64,000 nt of DNA from Thioclava sp. GXIMD4216 (GCF_037949285.1 NZ_CP149926.1:1715501-1779500), one strand, 5' to 3'. Counted from the stretch's first letter, positions 1 to 8,147 are shown. Notes: generated by a model from the sequence alone, not told the origin. Numbers and translations: made by a program.

Positions 1-231
1 GAGATCCGCATTCTCGGATACCAGATGGAACTGATCGAGGATGTGATCTTCGAGACGCCTCCGCGCGATCCGGCAGAGGCTCTGGCCAAACTGCGCTTTC
101 TCTCGGGGCAGATGCAGGATGGCTATGAATTCTCTCCCGACTATTTCGCGAATGTCATGGAAGAATGTTCCGAGCTTCTGGATCATGGCGCGGTTCAGGG
201 CTGCGAGAGTCTGATGGCGTTCCATCATTAG
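1..231 (+). CDS. C-terminal part of a conserved hypothetical protein, cut by the window edge
   Basis: The reading frame is open from the first base and ends at a TAG at 229-231, so only the last 76 codons are present and the start lies outside. I do not recognise a named family. The visible part closely resembles the C-terminal half of the complete protein at 764-1285. Both share a Glu-Ile/Val-Arg-Ile lead-in, a conserved ExALAKLRF block and a following Gly-(Tyr/Val)-Glu-Phe...(Asp/Phe)-Phe...(Met)-Glu-Glu-Cys segment, all at matching spacing. The two are therefore probably tandem paralogues. There is no membrane segment or catalytic motif in the part seen. Both proteins look soluble and rich in charged helices. 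Confidence 0.75.
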   Translation, partial: EIRILGYQMELIEDVIFETPPRDPAEALAKLRFLSGQMQDGYEFSPDYFANVMEECSELLDHGAVQGCESLMAFHH

Positions 232-763
232 CGCCATCATTAGTGGCCCCCTCGGCCGCAGGGCCGGGGTCGTGTCTGACGAAAGGCGCTTTCGGGCGCC
301 TTTCATCTGCCTGCGGTGTATCGGCCCGTTATCCGCCCTGTCATGCGCTTGGCTGCCACGATGCAGGGGGTGATTCTGCTCCGATGGGGAATCACCGGCA
401 AATCACGATTGTTGCCAAGATCGAACCACTGTCCAAATCTGCCCTGATCGCCTGTGAAATAGGGCAAAGCCTGCCTGATTGGTAAATAAAGGGTAAAGAT
501 TCACGGCGCCCCGACGCGCCAGATTTTCTGCCTTATTTTCGCCTTCAAGCCTAACCTTACAAGTTTATGAAAAATAACAAAAAATCTTCCATGCCTTCGT
601 GTTAACCAAATTTAACCATCTTCCCGCCTTCGTTAAGGAATTGGTAACCAAGTGGGAAACAATGCCTTGGTTCCTCCCTCATTTGGTCAAGCCTACTCGC
701 AATTATGTGTTCATCGGCAGCAGACAGGGCTGACTGCCCAAGGCGAACAGAAGGACGAACACA
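232..763. other. 532-bp intergenic region between two paralogous genes
   Basis: No convincing gene is present on either strand. It holds a short GC-rich inverted repeat (281-304) soon after the first stop codon. It then becomes AT-rich around 480-660, the sort of place a promoter for the downstream gene would be. Two TTAACC hexamers lie 10 bp apart at 602-607 and 612-617, with further TTAA/TAACC-like sequence near 632-649. No strong -35/-10 pair stands out. Confidence 0.5.
281..304 (+). terminator. GC-rich hairpin after the truncated first gene, possible terminator
   Basis: GAAAGGCGC (281-289) and GCGCCTTTC (296-304) form a perfect 9-bp stem with a 6-nt loop, about 50 nt past the stop codon at 231. 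The right arm ends in TTTC but no longer T-run follows, so termination is possible rather than certain. Confidence 0.4.
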
Positions 764-1285
764 ATGCAGAACGCAGTTGAATTCCAAACCATCGGTGCTC
801 CCAAAGCAGAGCGTGCAGATAGCAAGACCTTGATCGAACTGATCCGTCGTTATGACTATATCGAAGGGCTGTGCGATCGCGTCCTGACCGAACAGCAGGC
901 CAAGATGTCGCGCTATCACCAGATGATCAGCGAAGAGCGTATCAAGCAGGCTCTGCGTGGCACCACCGACATTCCGGAACGTCCTCCCGTCCATACCCGC
1001 GAGACCGCCGAGATCGAAGAACTCGAGACCGAGGTCCGCATCTACCGCTACCAGCTCAACACGCTCGAGAGCGTAATTTACGAAACCGAGCCGTCGAACC
1101 TGAAAGAAGCTCTTGCCAAGCTGCGCTTCATCGCCCGCCTTGTGGTGGATGGTGTCGAATTCGAAAGCGATTTCTTTGCCTTCATGATCGAGGAATGCAC
1201 CGATATCGCCGAGATGAGCGCGCAGGATATGGTCGGCGCAGAACGCGCCAAGCTGCAAACGCTGATCGACGCCCAGACCCTGTGA
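764..1285 (+). CDS. conserved hypothetical protein, complete paralogue of the gene at the left edge
   Basis: This is a 173-aa, charged, apparently cytosolic protein with no signal peptide, membrane segment or recognisable catalytic motif. The start ATG at 764 follows a purine-rich GAACAGAAGGACG stretch that can act as ribosome-binding site. The C-terminal half (about residues 85-145) repeats the sequence pattern of the truncated protein at 1-231, including ExALAKLRF and a terminal EEC motif. An Arg/Tyr-rich helix (RRYDYIEGLCDRV, about residues 28-40) precedes it. I do not recognise a characterised family, and function is unknown. The large upstream intergenic region suggests its own promoter, and the gene is followed by 357 bp without a gene. 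Confidence 0.8.
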   Translation: MQNAVEFQTIGAPKAERADSKTLIELIRRYDYIEGLCDRVLTEQQAKMSRYHQMISEERIKQALRGTTDIPERPPVHTRETAEIEELETEVRIYRYQLNTLESVIYETEPSNLKEALAKLRFIARLVVDGVEFESDFFAFMIEECTDIAEMSAQDMVGAERAKLQTLIDAQTL

Positions 1286-1376
1286 TCCCTCCTGCGGGTG
1301 GTCAACTCCCCTGTGGCCACCTTCCTGCCACGTGATCTTCCGCAGCCTTGCGGGCGATCGCACGTCTTTCGCCAAT

Positions 1377-1441
1377 GATCCTGTCCGGGTCACCCCGACC
1401 GGGGAGCAGCTCCCCCGGTCTCACCCCTCCCGGACAGGATC
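1377..1441. repeat. long nested inverted repeat in the gap before yajC
   Basis: The outer arms are 13-bp perfect inverted repeats, GATCCTGTCCGGG at 1377-1389 and CCCGGACAGGATC at 1429-1441. Between them a second, inner inverted repeat has arms GACCGGGG (1397-1404) and CCCCGGTC (1413-1420). The whole 65-nt unit could fold into a single long GC-rich hairpin with an internal loop, about 90 nt past the stop of the upstream gene. There is no T-run next to it, so a simple intrinsic terminator is not obvious. It may be a structured 3' end, a processing site or a dispersed palindromic element. Confidence 0.6.
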
Positions 1442-1554
1442 ACGGCCGATGCCCCAGAACGGGGGCAGATCCCCAGAATTTCCTGACATTTTCGTGTGAC
1501 CGTCGGATGCGTCGTGTATTCCGGCGTTCTGTTCGTTACTAGGGCGGCAGAAAC

Positions 1555-1581
1555 TTGCCATCGTCCCAAGGCCCATATAGG
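1555..1581 (+). promoter_or_regulatory. possible sigma70 promoter for the yajC-secDF operon
   Basis: TTGCCA (1555-1560) and TATAGG (1576-1581) resemble -35 and -10 elements, but the spacer is only 15 bp. They lie about 60 nt before the yajC start in the 357-bp gap 1286-1642, which otherwise holds only the nested inverted repeat at 1377-1441. This is a weak prediction. Confidence 0.3.
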
Positions 1582-1642
1582 GTGCGCGCCGAATTCAAGG
1601 CGTTTTTGCGCTCTCTGGCCCTCAGGAAAGGACCCAAAGTCA

Positions 1643-1984
1643 ATGTTCGTGACCCCCGCATATGCTCAGGCAGCCGGTGCAGCAGCACCCGGTGGTATGG
1701 CTGCTCTCGGCCAGTTCTTGCCGCTGATCCTGATCTTCATCATCATGTATTTCCTGCTGATCCGTCCGCAGCAGAAAAAGGCGAAACAGCATCGCCAGAT
1801 GGTGGAAGCCCTGCGTCGCGGTGACGAGGTTGTCACCCAAGGCGGCATTCTGGGGAAAGTGACCAATGTGCGCGAAGATGGCATGGTCGAAGTGGAAATC
1901 GCTCAGGGCGTCAAAGTGCGCGTGGTGAAATCGACCATCGGTCAGGTGGTTTCGAAAACCGAACCTGCTGCTGAATCCAAATAA
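1643..1984 (+). CDS. yajC: Sec translocon accessory subunit YajC
   Basis: YajC is a small inner-membrane protein that co-purifies with SecDF and the SecYEG translocon. The 113-aa product has a short N-terminus, one strong hydrophobic segment (about residues 19-41) and the family signature LLIRPQQKK directly after it. A cytoplasmic domain follows with the RRGDEVVTQGGILGKV pattern. The ATG at 1643 is chosen because it follows AGGAAAGGA at good spacing and gives the usual family length. The same frame is open further upstream to 1496, but that stretch does not resemble YajC. secD starts 17 bp downstream, so yajC-secD-secF is one operon, as in most alphaproteobacteria. Confidence 0.97.
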   Translation: MFVTPAYAQAAGAAAPGGMAALGQFLPLILIFIIMYFLLIRPQQKKAKQHRQMVEALRRGDEVVTQGGILGKVTNVREDGMVEVEIAQGVKVRVVKSTIGQVVSKTEPAAESK

Positions 1985-2001
1985 GAACGAAAGCGTCGGC
2001 C

Positions 2002-3666
2002 ATGCTGCATATCCCGCTTTGGAAGCGTATTCTCATTATCGCCCTCTGTGTTATCGGGCTGGCAATGGCCGCGCCAAATATCTTTTACGCCAAGGTCGAG
2101 GGGCATAATGATGCCGCCTCGACTTTCGCCAAAACCAAGACCCTGACGACCGAACAGCAAGCTGCGCTGGACGCCTGGCCCGCTTGGCTGCCCAACGGGC
2201 TGGTCAATCTCGGGCTCGACCTGCGGGGCGGTGCCCATCTTCTGGCCGAAGTCCAGCTTTCGGATGTCTATGCGGCGCGGATGAAATCGCTCTGGCCGGA
2301 AATGCGCAGCGCGCTGGCCAAAGAGCGTTCCACCATCGGTGCGATCCGCCGCGTCTCTTCGCCCGAGGACGAACTGCGGATCCAGATCGGCAATGCCGAC
2401 CAGATCCAGAAGGCGGTCGAAATTGCCAAAACGCTCGCCTCGCCGATTGTGACGCTGACTGGCGTCGGTCAGGATGATCTGCAGATCACGGGGCAGGGCG
2501 ATACCATCACCATCAAGCTGTCGGATGCGGAAAAACAGGCCACTGACGACCGTACCATGCAGCAATCGCTTGAAATCGTGCGCCGCCGGATCGATGCCGC
2601 AGGCACCCGCGAGCCGACGATTGCCCGTCAGGGCTCGGACCGGATCCTGATCGAGGTTCCCGGCATCGGCTCGGCTCAGGAGCTGAAGGATCTGATCGGC
2701 ACGACCGCGCAGCTGAACTTCATGCAAGTGAATGGCAGCACGCAGGACGAGAACGCCAATCCCGGCGCGGGCAACGTGCTGGTCCCTGATGCCAACCGCA
2801 AGGGCCTTTACTACATTCTGGGGGATGTGCCGGTTGTGTCGGGGGATGCCCTGACCGATGCGAAAGCCGCCACCGACCAGAACGGCTATCCGGCAGTCAG
2901 CTTCCGTTTCAATACGACCGGCGCACGCCAGTTCGGGGATTTCACCGCCTCGCATATCGGCGAACCTTTCGCCATCGTGCTGGATAACGAGGTGATCTCG
3001 GCCCCCACCATCCAGAGCCATATCGCGGGCGGTTCGGGCATTATCACCGGCAATTTCTCCATTCAGGAATCCACCGATCTGGCCCTTCTGCTGCGTTCGG
3101 GCGCGCTTCCGGCCAAGCTGGACTTCCTTGAAGAACGCACGATCGGGCCGGAGCTGGGCGCGGATTCCATCCGTGCCGGAGCGATTGCCGCCGTGGTCGG
3201 GCTGTTCCTCGTGATTGCCTATATGATTGCCAGCTACGGGCTGTTCGGGACGTTCGCGGCGATTGCGCTGCTGATCAATATCGGCCTGCTCTTCGGGATC
3301 ATGTCGATGATTGGCGGCACGCTGACATTGCCGGGGATTGCGGGGATCGTGCTGACGATGGGCACCGCCGTGGATGCCAATGTGCTGATCTACGAGCGTA
3401 TCCGCGAGGAACTCAAGCGTGTCAAAGGCCCTGCGCGGGCGATCGAGATCGGCTATGAAAAGGCGATGTCGGCCATTATCGACGCCAATGTCACCACCTT
3501 CCTGACAGCCCTTATCCTGTTTGTGCTGGGGGCAGGGCCGGTGCGCGGCTTTGCCGTGACCCTGATCATCGGGATTGTGACTTCGGTGTTTACCGCAATC
3601 TGGGTGACCCGCCTGATGGTGGTGACCTGGTACGACCGCCGTCGTCCGAAAACGCTAGACCTCTGA
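2002..3666 (+). CDS. secD: protein translocase subunit SecD
   Basis: SecD works with SecF to use the proton motive force to complete export of proteins through SecYEG. This 554-aa protein has an N-terminal membrane segment (about residues 8-30), the GLDLRGGAHL motif near residues 71-80 and a large periplasmic region. Five or six membrane helices fill the last 180 residues. The typical SecD/SecF core sequence GTAVDANVLIYERIREE is present around residues 454-470, carrying the conserved Asp. The ATG at 2002 lies 17 bp after the yajC stop, and secF follows after 13 bp. The length and domain order are normal for a bacterial SecD. Confidence 0.98.
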   Translation: MLHIPLWKRILIIALCVIGLAMAAPNIFYAKVEGHNDAASTFAKTKTLTTEQQAALDAWPAWLPNGLVNLGLDLRGGAHLLAEVQLSDVYAARMKSLWPEMRSALAKERSTIGAIRRVSSPEDELRIQIGNADQIQKAVEIAKTLASPIVTLTGVGQDDLQITGQGDTITIKLSDAEKQATDDRTMQQSLEIVRRRIDAAGTREPTIARQGSDRILIEVPGIGSAQELKDLIGTTAQLNFMQVNGSTQDENANPGAGNVLVPDANRKGLYYILGDVPVVSGDALTDAKAATDQNGYPAVSFRFNTTGARQFGDFTASHIGEPFAIVLDNEVISAPTIQSHIAGGSGIITGNFSIQESTDLALLLRSGALPAKLDFLEERTIGPELGADSIRAGAIAAVVGLFLVIAYMIASYGLFGTFAAIALLINIGLLFGIMSMIGGTLTLPGIAGIVLTMGTAVDANVLIYERIREELKRVKGPARAIEIGYEKAMSAIIDANVTTFLTALILFVLGAGPVRGFAVTLIIGIVTSVFTAIWVTRLMVVTWYDRRRPKTLDL

Positions 3667-3679
3667 AGGAGCGAAACAC

Positions 3680-4660
3680 ATGGCATTCCGTCTCAAGCTC
3701 GTTCCGGACGAGACCAAATTCGATTTTTTCCGTCACCAGTTCCTGACCTTCGGGTTTTCGGTGGTTCTGGTCATTGCCTCGATTGTCGCCACCGCGGTGA
3801 TGGGGCTGAATTTCGGCATCGACTTCCGCGGCGGGACCACCATCCGCGCGGAAAGTAGCCAGTCGATCGATGTGGGGGCCTGGCGCTCGGCGCTCCAGCC
3901 GCTTGATCTGGGCGATGTGGTGATTACCGAGGTGTTCGACCCCTCCTTCGGCCCCGACCAGAATGTGGCCGAGGTGCGCATTCAGGCGCAAAATGACGAA
4001 GGGTCGATCACGCCGCAGACCGTCGATGCAATCAATGCCGCGCTGAAAGAGGTAACGCCGGATGTCAAATTCACGGCTACGGAATCCGTCGGTCCGAAGG
4101 TTTCGGGCGAGCTGATCAAAACGGCGATCCTGTCGGTTCTGGCGGCAACCGCCGCGATCCTCGTCTATATCTGGCTGCGCTTCGAATGGCAGTTTGCCGT
4201 GGGCGCTGTGGCCGCGCTGGTGCATGATCTTGTGATCACCGTCGGCATTTTCGCCGTGGCGCAGATCAAGTTCGATCTGACGATCATCGCAGCGCTGCTG
4301 ACCATTCTGGGCTATTCGATCAACGACACCGTGGTGGTGTTTGACCGGTTGCGTGAAAATCTGGTCAAATACAAAACCATGCCGCTGCGCGAGGTAATGA
4401 ATATCTCGGTCAACGAGACCCTGTCGCGGACGGTGATGACCTCTGGCACCACGCTGATTGCGCTGATCTCGCTTCTGGTGCTTGGGGGCGACGTGATCCG
4501 TGGTTTCGTGTTCGCGATGACCTTCGGTGTGGTGGTCGGGACCTATTCCTCGGTCTTTGTTGCGAAAAACATCGTTCTGATGATCGGTCTCAACCGTTCT
4601 GAAAAGAAAGACCCCGCCGAGAAGTTCTTTGACAAGAACACCGGTAGCGAAGCCAAATAA
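3680..4660 (+). CDS. secF: protein translocase subunit SecF
   Basis: SecF is the smaller partner of SecD in the inner-membrane export complex. The 326-aa product has a first membrane helix (about residues 20-42), then the GIDFRGGT motif at 46-53 and a short periplasmic domain. A C-terminal block of about five helices carries GYSINDTVVVFDRLREN, the SecF equivalent of the SecD Asp-containing helix. An AAGGAG ribosome-binding site overlaps the end of secD (around 3665-3670) at normal spacing before the ATG. The next gene begins 18 bp after the stop, so cotranscription with the downstream Mth938-like gene is likely. Confidence 0.98.
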   Translation: MAFRLKLVPDETKFDFFRHQFLTFGFSVVLVIASIVATAVMGLNFGIDFRGGTTIRAESSQSIDVGAWRSALQPLDLGDVVITEVFDPSFGPDQNVAEVRIQAQNDEGSITPQTVDAINAALKEVTPDVKFTATESVGPKVSGELIKTAILSVLAATAAILVYIWLRFEWQFAVGAVAALVHDLVITVGIFAVAQIKFDLTIIAALLTILGYSINDTVVVFDRLRENLVKYKTMPLREVMNISVNETLSRTVMTSGTTLIALISLLVLGGDVIRGFVFAMTFGVVVGTYSSVFVAKNIVLMIGLNRSEKKDPAEKFFDKNTGSEAK

Positions 4661-4678
4661 CGACCCAAGGGGACCGCG

Positions 4679-5065
4679 ATGCAGATGACCGAAGCCAGTT
4701 TTTCCGGACAGACGCCCATTGACGGCTATGGGCCGGGGTTTTTCCGGATTGCTGGTGCGGTGCGTCGCGGTGCGCAACTGGTATATGGGGCAGGGGCTGT
4801 CGATTGGGGCGGCTTCGAGGATCTCGCCGCGATCCGTGCGCTGGTCGGGCGCATTGATGTGCTGTTTGTCGGCATGGGGGCAGATATCGCCTTTCCGCCT
4901 GCCGATTTCATCGCGGCGGTCGAGGAAATGGGCCTGATGCCCGAACCGATGTCCAGCCCCTCTGCCGCGCGCAGCTACAATGTCCTGCTGACCGAAGGCC
5001 GCCGTGTGGCCGTGGCGCTGCTGCCGATGCCGGGCGACCTGCCGCCCGAGCTGGCGCGTGACTGA
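4679..5065 (+). CDS. Mth938-like domain protein (DUF498/NDUFAF3 family)
   Basis: The 128-aa protein matches the Mth938-like fold family. Members begin with an [15 protein letters not shown] segment, here about residues 15-25, and contain a central VLFVGMGAD pattern, here about 60-68. [25 protein letters not shown] motif follows, with the characteristic Arg-Tyr/Asn before the last strand. Eukaryotic relatives (NDUFAF3) help assemble respiratory complex I. The bacterial role is not established, though association with secDF and biogenesis genes is recurrent in alphaproteobacteria. It has no signal peptide or membrane segment. The gene sits between secF and ccmA, with ccmA starting 10 bp after its stop. 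Confidence 0.88.
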   Translation: MQMTEASFSGQTPIDGYGPGFFRIAGAVRRGAQLVYGAGAVDWGGFEDLAAIRALVGRIDVLFVGMGADIAFPPADFIAAVEEMGLMPEPMSSPSAARSYNVLLTEGRRVAVALLPMPGDLPPELARD

Positions 5066-5075
5066 GGGCGGCCCG

Positions 5076-5711
5076 ATGCCCCTTCTGACGATCACCGATC
5101 TCAGTGTCGCGCGTGCGGGGCTTCCGATCCTCTCCGCGCTTTCCTTCTGCGTGGATCATGGCGAGGCACTTGTGCTGCGCGGGCCGAATGGCATTGGCAA
5201 GACCACCCTTTTGCGCACCATTGCCGGCCTGCAACCAGCCTTGGCCGGAGAGATGTCCCTGGCCGCCGAATCTATGGCCTATGCCGGCCATTCGGACGGG
5301 TTGAAGGCCACGCTGAGCGTTGTCGAAAATCTCAGATTCTGGGCCGATATCTATGCGACAAAGGATATCGCGCCTGCCCTTGCGCAGATGAATCTCGACG
5401 CTTTGGCGGATCGCGCGGCGCATAGTCTTTCGGCCGGACAGAAACGGCGCTTGGGGTTGGCGCGTCTGCTGGTGACGGGGCGACCGATCTGGGTTCTGGA
5501 CGAACCGACCGTGTCGCTGGATCAGGCGTCGGTGCAGCTGTTTGCCGAGGCCATCCGCAGCCACCTTGCGCAAGGCGGGGCGGCCCTGATGGCGACCCAT
5601 ATCGACCTCGGTCTCCCCGAGGCACGCGTGCTGGACCTTGGCCCGTATCGCGCCGATCCGCTGGCCCCCACAGGCGGGTCCGCCGGTGCTTTCGACGAGG
5701 CCTTCCTATGA
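5076..5711 (+). CDS. ccmA: heme exporter ATP-binding protein CcmA
   Basis: CcmA is the ATPase of the CcmABCD complex that releases holo-CcmE during System I cytochrome c maturation. The 211-aa product has Walker A GPNGIGKT at residues 36-43, the ABC signature [14 protein letters not shown] and Walker [12 protein letters not shown], followed by the switch His in MATHID. The start at 5076 gives the family N-terminus [10 protein letters not shown]. An open frame further upstream overlaps the preceding gene and is not CcmA-like. The stop overlaps the ccmB start in an ATGA, indicating translational coupling. The short ABC domain without a long C-terminal extension is normal for CcmA. Confidence 0.97.
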   Translation: MPLLTITDLSVARAGLPILSALSFCVDHGEALVLRGPNGIGKTTLLRTIAGLQPALAGEMSLAAESMAYAGHSDGLKATLSVVENLRFWADIYATKDIAPALAQMNLDALADRAAHSLSAGQKRRLGLARLLVTGRPIWVLDEPTVSLDQASVQLFAEAIRSHLAQGGAALMATHIDLGLPEARVLDLGPYRADPLAPTGGSAGAFDEAFL

Positions 5712-6364
5712 GAGCCCTCTTGCTGCGCGATCTCAAACTGGCGGTCAGGGCTGGTGGTGGCTTCGGTCTCGGGCTGGCCTTCTTTCTGATCGTGGTAACA
5801 CTTGTGCCCTTCGGTGTTGGCCCGCAGGCAGAGATTCTGGCCCGTATCGCGCCGGGAATCCTGCTGGTGGGGGCGCTGCTGGCCTGCCTGCTGTCGCTGG
5901 ACCGGATCTTTGCGCTCGATTACGAAGACGGATCGCTCGACCTTCTGGCAACGGCCCCCGTTCCGATGGAGGCGGTGGTCTCGATGAAGGCGCTGGCGCA
6001 TTGGCTGGTGACGGGCCTGCCGCTGACGCTCGCCTCGCCGCTTTTCGGCCTGCTGCTGCATCTGGACCCCAAGGGCTATATCTGGCTGGTAAGCGCGCTT
6101 TTGCTGGCAACGCCCGCGCTTTCGGTGCTGGGGACATTCGGCGCGGCCCTTACGGTGGGCATCAAACGTGGCGGGTTGCTGCTTTCGTTGCTGGTGCTGC
6201 CGCTCTATGTGCCCACGCTGATTTTTGCCGCCGAGCTGGTGCGCCGCGGGGCGGAGGGTGCAAATGTCGAGGCGCCCGCTCTGGTGCTGGCAGGGATCAC
6301 CCTTGCCTGTGCCGCTTTGGTCCCATTTGCATCCGCAGCCGCAATCCGGATAAATCTGAGATAG
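5708..6364 (+). CDS. ccmB: heme exporter membrane protein CcmB
   Basis: CcmB is the membrane permease of the CcmABCD complex in System I cytochrome c biogenesis. The 218-aa protein is hydrophobic throughout with about six predicted membrane helices. It starts with the family pattern [18 protein letters not shown] and carries the conserved [26 protein letters not shown] segment (here with Ile-Ala-Pro) near residues 45-65. The [11 protein letters not shown] motif follows. The start overlaps the ccmA stop by four bases, and ccmC follows after about 68 bp. Length and order are as in Rhodobacter helABCDX-type clusters. Confidence 0.97.
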   Translation: MRALLLRDLKLAVRAGGGFGLGLAFFLIVVTLVPFGVGPQAEILARIAPGILLVGALLACLLSLDRIFALDYEDGSLDLLATAPVPMEAVVSMKALAHWLVTGLPLTLASPLFGLLLHLDPKGYIWLVSALLLATPALSVLGTFGAALTVGIKRGGLLLSLLVLPLYVPTLIFAAELVRRGAEGANVEAPALVLAGITLACAALVPFASAAAIRINLR

Positions 6365-6432
6365 ATCAGAGACTCTCACGCCCGTGGCGGGCATGGGTCA
6401 TCTGCGACGTTCGTTGAAAGGTGCCGCCACTG

Positions 6433-7161
6433 ATGTCCATTTGGGAATACGCCAATCCGGTCAAGTTCATGCGAACGACCGATAAGCTGCTGCCATTCGT
6501 GGTGGTCCTGACTGTCCTTACCCTCGTGCCGGGGCTGGTCTGGGGGTTCTTCTTCACGCCTGCCGCCGATAATTTCGGCTCCAGCGTCAAGGTCATCTAT
6601 GTGCATGTGCCCGCAGCGATGATGGCGATCAATATCTGGATCATGATGCTGGTCACCTCGCTGATCTGGATTATCCGCCGCCACCATGTCTCCGCGCTTG
6701 CGGCCAAGGCCGCTGCCCCCGTTGGTATGGTTATGACGGTCATCGCCCTGATCACCGGTGCGGTCTGGGGCGAGCCTATGTGGGGGACGTGGTGGGCATG
6801 GGATCCGCGTCTGACCTCGTTCCTGATCCTGTTCCTTTTCTATCTCGGCTATATGGCGCTTTGGGCCGCTATCGATAATCCCGATACCGCCGCCGATCTG
6901 ACGGGCGTGCTGTGTCTTGTGGGGTCCGTGTTTGCGCTGCTGTCGCGCTATGCGGTGAATTTCTGGAATCAGGGGCTGCATCAGGGGGCGACGCTGTCGA
7001 TGGACCGCGAACAGCATATCGCCAATGTCTACTGGTTCCCGCTTCTGCTGTGTCTGGTGGGGTTCGGCCTTTTTTTCGTGACGCTGGTTCTGCTGCGGAC
7101 CCGCACCGAGATCCGGCGTCGTCGTTTGCATGCGCTTGAACAACGGGAGCGGATGGCATGA
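6433..7161 (+). CDS. ccmC: heme-handling protein CcmC
   Basis: CcmC binds heme in the inner membrane and loads it onto the chaperone CcmE. The 242-aa product has six predicted membrane helices and the tryptophan-rich motif GTWWAWDPRLTS, the WWD domain that holds heme. It also has periplasmic His residues flanking helices, such as VHVPAA near residue 60. I chose ATG 6433 because MSIWEYANP is the common family N-terminus. A GTG four codons upstream (6421) is in frame but lacks a better ribosome-binding site. The stop overlaps the ccmD start. Confidence 0.96.
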   Translation: MSIWEYANPVKFMRTTDKLLPFVVVLTVLTLVPGLVWGFFFTPAADNFGSSVKVIYVHVPAAMMAINIWIMMLVTSLIWIIRRHHVSALAAKAAAPVGMVMTVIALITGAVWGEPMWGTWWAWDPRLTSFLILFLFYLGYMALWAAIDNPDTAADLTGVLCLVGSVFALLSRYAVNFWNQGLHQGATLSMDREQHIANVYWFPLLLCLVGFGLFFVTLVLLRTRTEIRRRRLHALEQRERMA

Positions 7162-7364
7162 TGATCGATCTGGGGAAATACGAATATACGGTGCTGATCA
7201 GCTGGGGGGCCTGTCTGTTTCTGCTGCTGGTGCTTGTGGCTGTCACGCTTTGGCAGGGGCGCCGCGTGAAGGCGGCACTGGCGCGGCAGGAGGCCCGTAT
7301 GCACGACATCCGTCGGCAAAACACGCCGATGCAGGACAGCCGTGAGGAGAGCCACAATGGTTAA
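7158..7364 (+). CDS. ccmD: heme exporter small subunit CcmD
   Basis: CcmD is a small single-span membrane protein that stabilises the CcmABC-CcmE complex. The 68-aa product has one strong hydrophobic helix (about residues 13-32), preceded by a YEYTVLISWGA segment and followed by a basic cytoplasmic tail. This is the usual CcmD plan. Two consecutive ATG codons (7158 and 7161) could serve as start, and the first overlaps the ccmC stop as ATGA. The 3' end overlaps the start of ccmG by eight bases, so the chain ccmA-B-C-D-G is probably translated as a coupled unit. Confidence 0.92.
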   Translation: MMIDLGKYEYTVLISWGACLFLLLVLVAVTLWQGRRVKAALARQEARMHDIRRQNTPMQDSREESHNG

Positions 7365-7887
7365 GCCTCTGATGCTGGCGCCGCCGCTGGTTTTCGCGGG
7401 ATTGGCGATCCTGTTCGTCTGGGGGATGTGGCGGCAGGATCCAAGCCAGTTGCCCACAGCCTTTGCCGGAAAGGACGCGCCCGCCGTGGCCCTGTCCCCG
7501 CTGGGCAGCCTGCCGGAGTTCAACAATAGCGATCTCCGCGACGGTCAGGTGAAGCTAGTGAATTTCTGGGCGTCATGGTGCGCGCCCTGTCGGGTCGAGC
7601 ATCCAAATCTTGAGGCGCTCTCTGGGCAAGGGGTGGAAATTCTTGGTGTAAACTATAAAGATACCCCTGATAAGGCGCTGAAATTCCTCAATAGTCTTGG
7701 GAATCCCTTTGCGCGGGCCGGTCAGGATCCGCAAGGTCAGATGGCGTTAAACTGGGGCGTCTACGGGGTGCCGGAAACTTTCGTCGTGGATGGGCAGGGC
7801 AAGGTTTTGATGCGGTATGCAGGGCCTCTGACCGAGGATGTGATTGCTCAGAAAATCCGGCCTCTGCTGCCGAAAGCGTCGCAATAG
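7357..7887 (+). CDS. ccmG: thiol:disulfide interchange protein CcmG (DsbE family)
   Basis: CcmG is a membrane-anchored periplasmic thioredoxin that keeps apocytochrome c cysteines reduced for heme attachment. The 176-aa protein has an N-terminal anchor (about residues 9-25) and a thioredoxin fold. The active site is FWASWCAPC with Cys75 and Cys78, and the cis-Pro loop is GVPETFVVD. The ATG at 7357 follows GAGGAGAG and overlaps ccmD. An upstream in-frame GTG at 7342 is less likely. ccmE, ccmF and ccmH are not in this window, so the maturation genes are split between loci. Confidence 0.96.
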   Translation: MVKPLMLAPPLVFAGLAILFVWGMWRQDPSQLPTAFAGKDAPAVALSPLGSLPEFNNSDLRDGQVKLVNFWASWCAPCRVEHPNLEALSGQGVEILGVNYKDTPDKALKFLNSLGNPFARAGQDPQGQMALNWGVYGVPETFVVDGQGKVLMRYAGPLTEDVIAQKIRPLLPKASQ

Positions 7888-7940
7888 AGCCTGTCGATCA
7901 CCGGATGCCACGCGATGGACGGCTGGCCTGATCATCGATC

Positions 7941-8147
7941 ATGCCGCCGGAGGACGAAGGCCCTCTTGCGGGCCTTGGCATGATGTTTACGCCCGCCAGT
8001 TTGAGAGCCTGCGACACTGGGGAGCCCTGTCCGACATGTGGTTCATGGCCGGTTGTGCTCCGTTCTCTCAGACGCGCCCATGATGACGTGTTTTTTTTAT
8101 TTCAAACCGCTTTGAAAATCATCCAAAGCGGTTTGGTTGTTCAATAA
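7941..8147 (+). CDS. possible small cysteine-containing protein
   Basis: This is a 68-codon frame in the 253-bp gap after ccmG, starting ATG at 7941. The first 45 residues use plausible GC-rich codons and contain a CPTCG motif plus one more Cys (DTGEPCPTCG context) that could bind a metal. I do not recognise a family. Its last codons run through the inverted repeat at 8103-8135, and no good ribosome-binding site is visible. It may be a chance frame. Confidence 0.3.
   Translation: MPPEDEGPLAGLGMMFTPASLRACDTGEPCPTCGSWPVVLRSLRRAHDDVFFLFQTALKIIQSGLVVQ
8103..8135. terminator. 12-bp inverted repeat between convergent ccmG and hpt operons
   Basis: CAAACCGCTTTG (8103-8114) and CAAAGCGGTTTG (8124-8135) form a perfect stem with a 9-nt loop. 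The element lies where the rightward ccm operon and the leftward hpt operon end. A run of T lies on its left side (8091-8098) and a weaker GGTTGTTC on its right. A bidirectional terminator is plausible. The left arm is part of a 17-base sequence that recurs exactly at 40623-40639. Confidence 0.5.

Noticed and set aside
1496..1642. A longer start for yajC
   Set aside because: The in-frame extension lacks a ribosome-binding site and is not YajC-like. The ATG at 1643 has AGGAAAGGA and the family N-terminus.
3590..5095. A 501-codon minus-strand frame across secF and its neighbours
   Set aside because: It overlaps secF and the Mth938-like gene on the other strand and its product has no recognisable domain.
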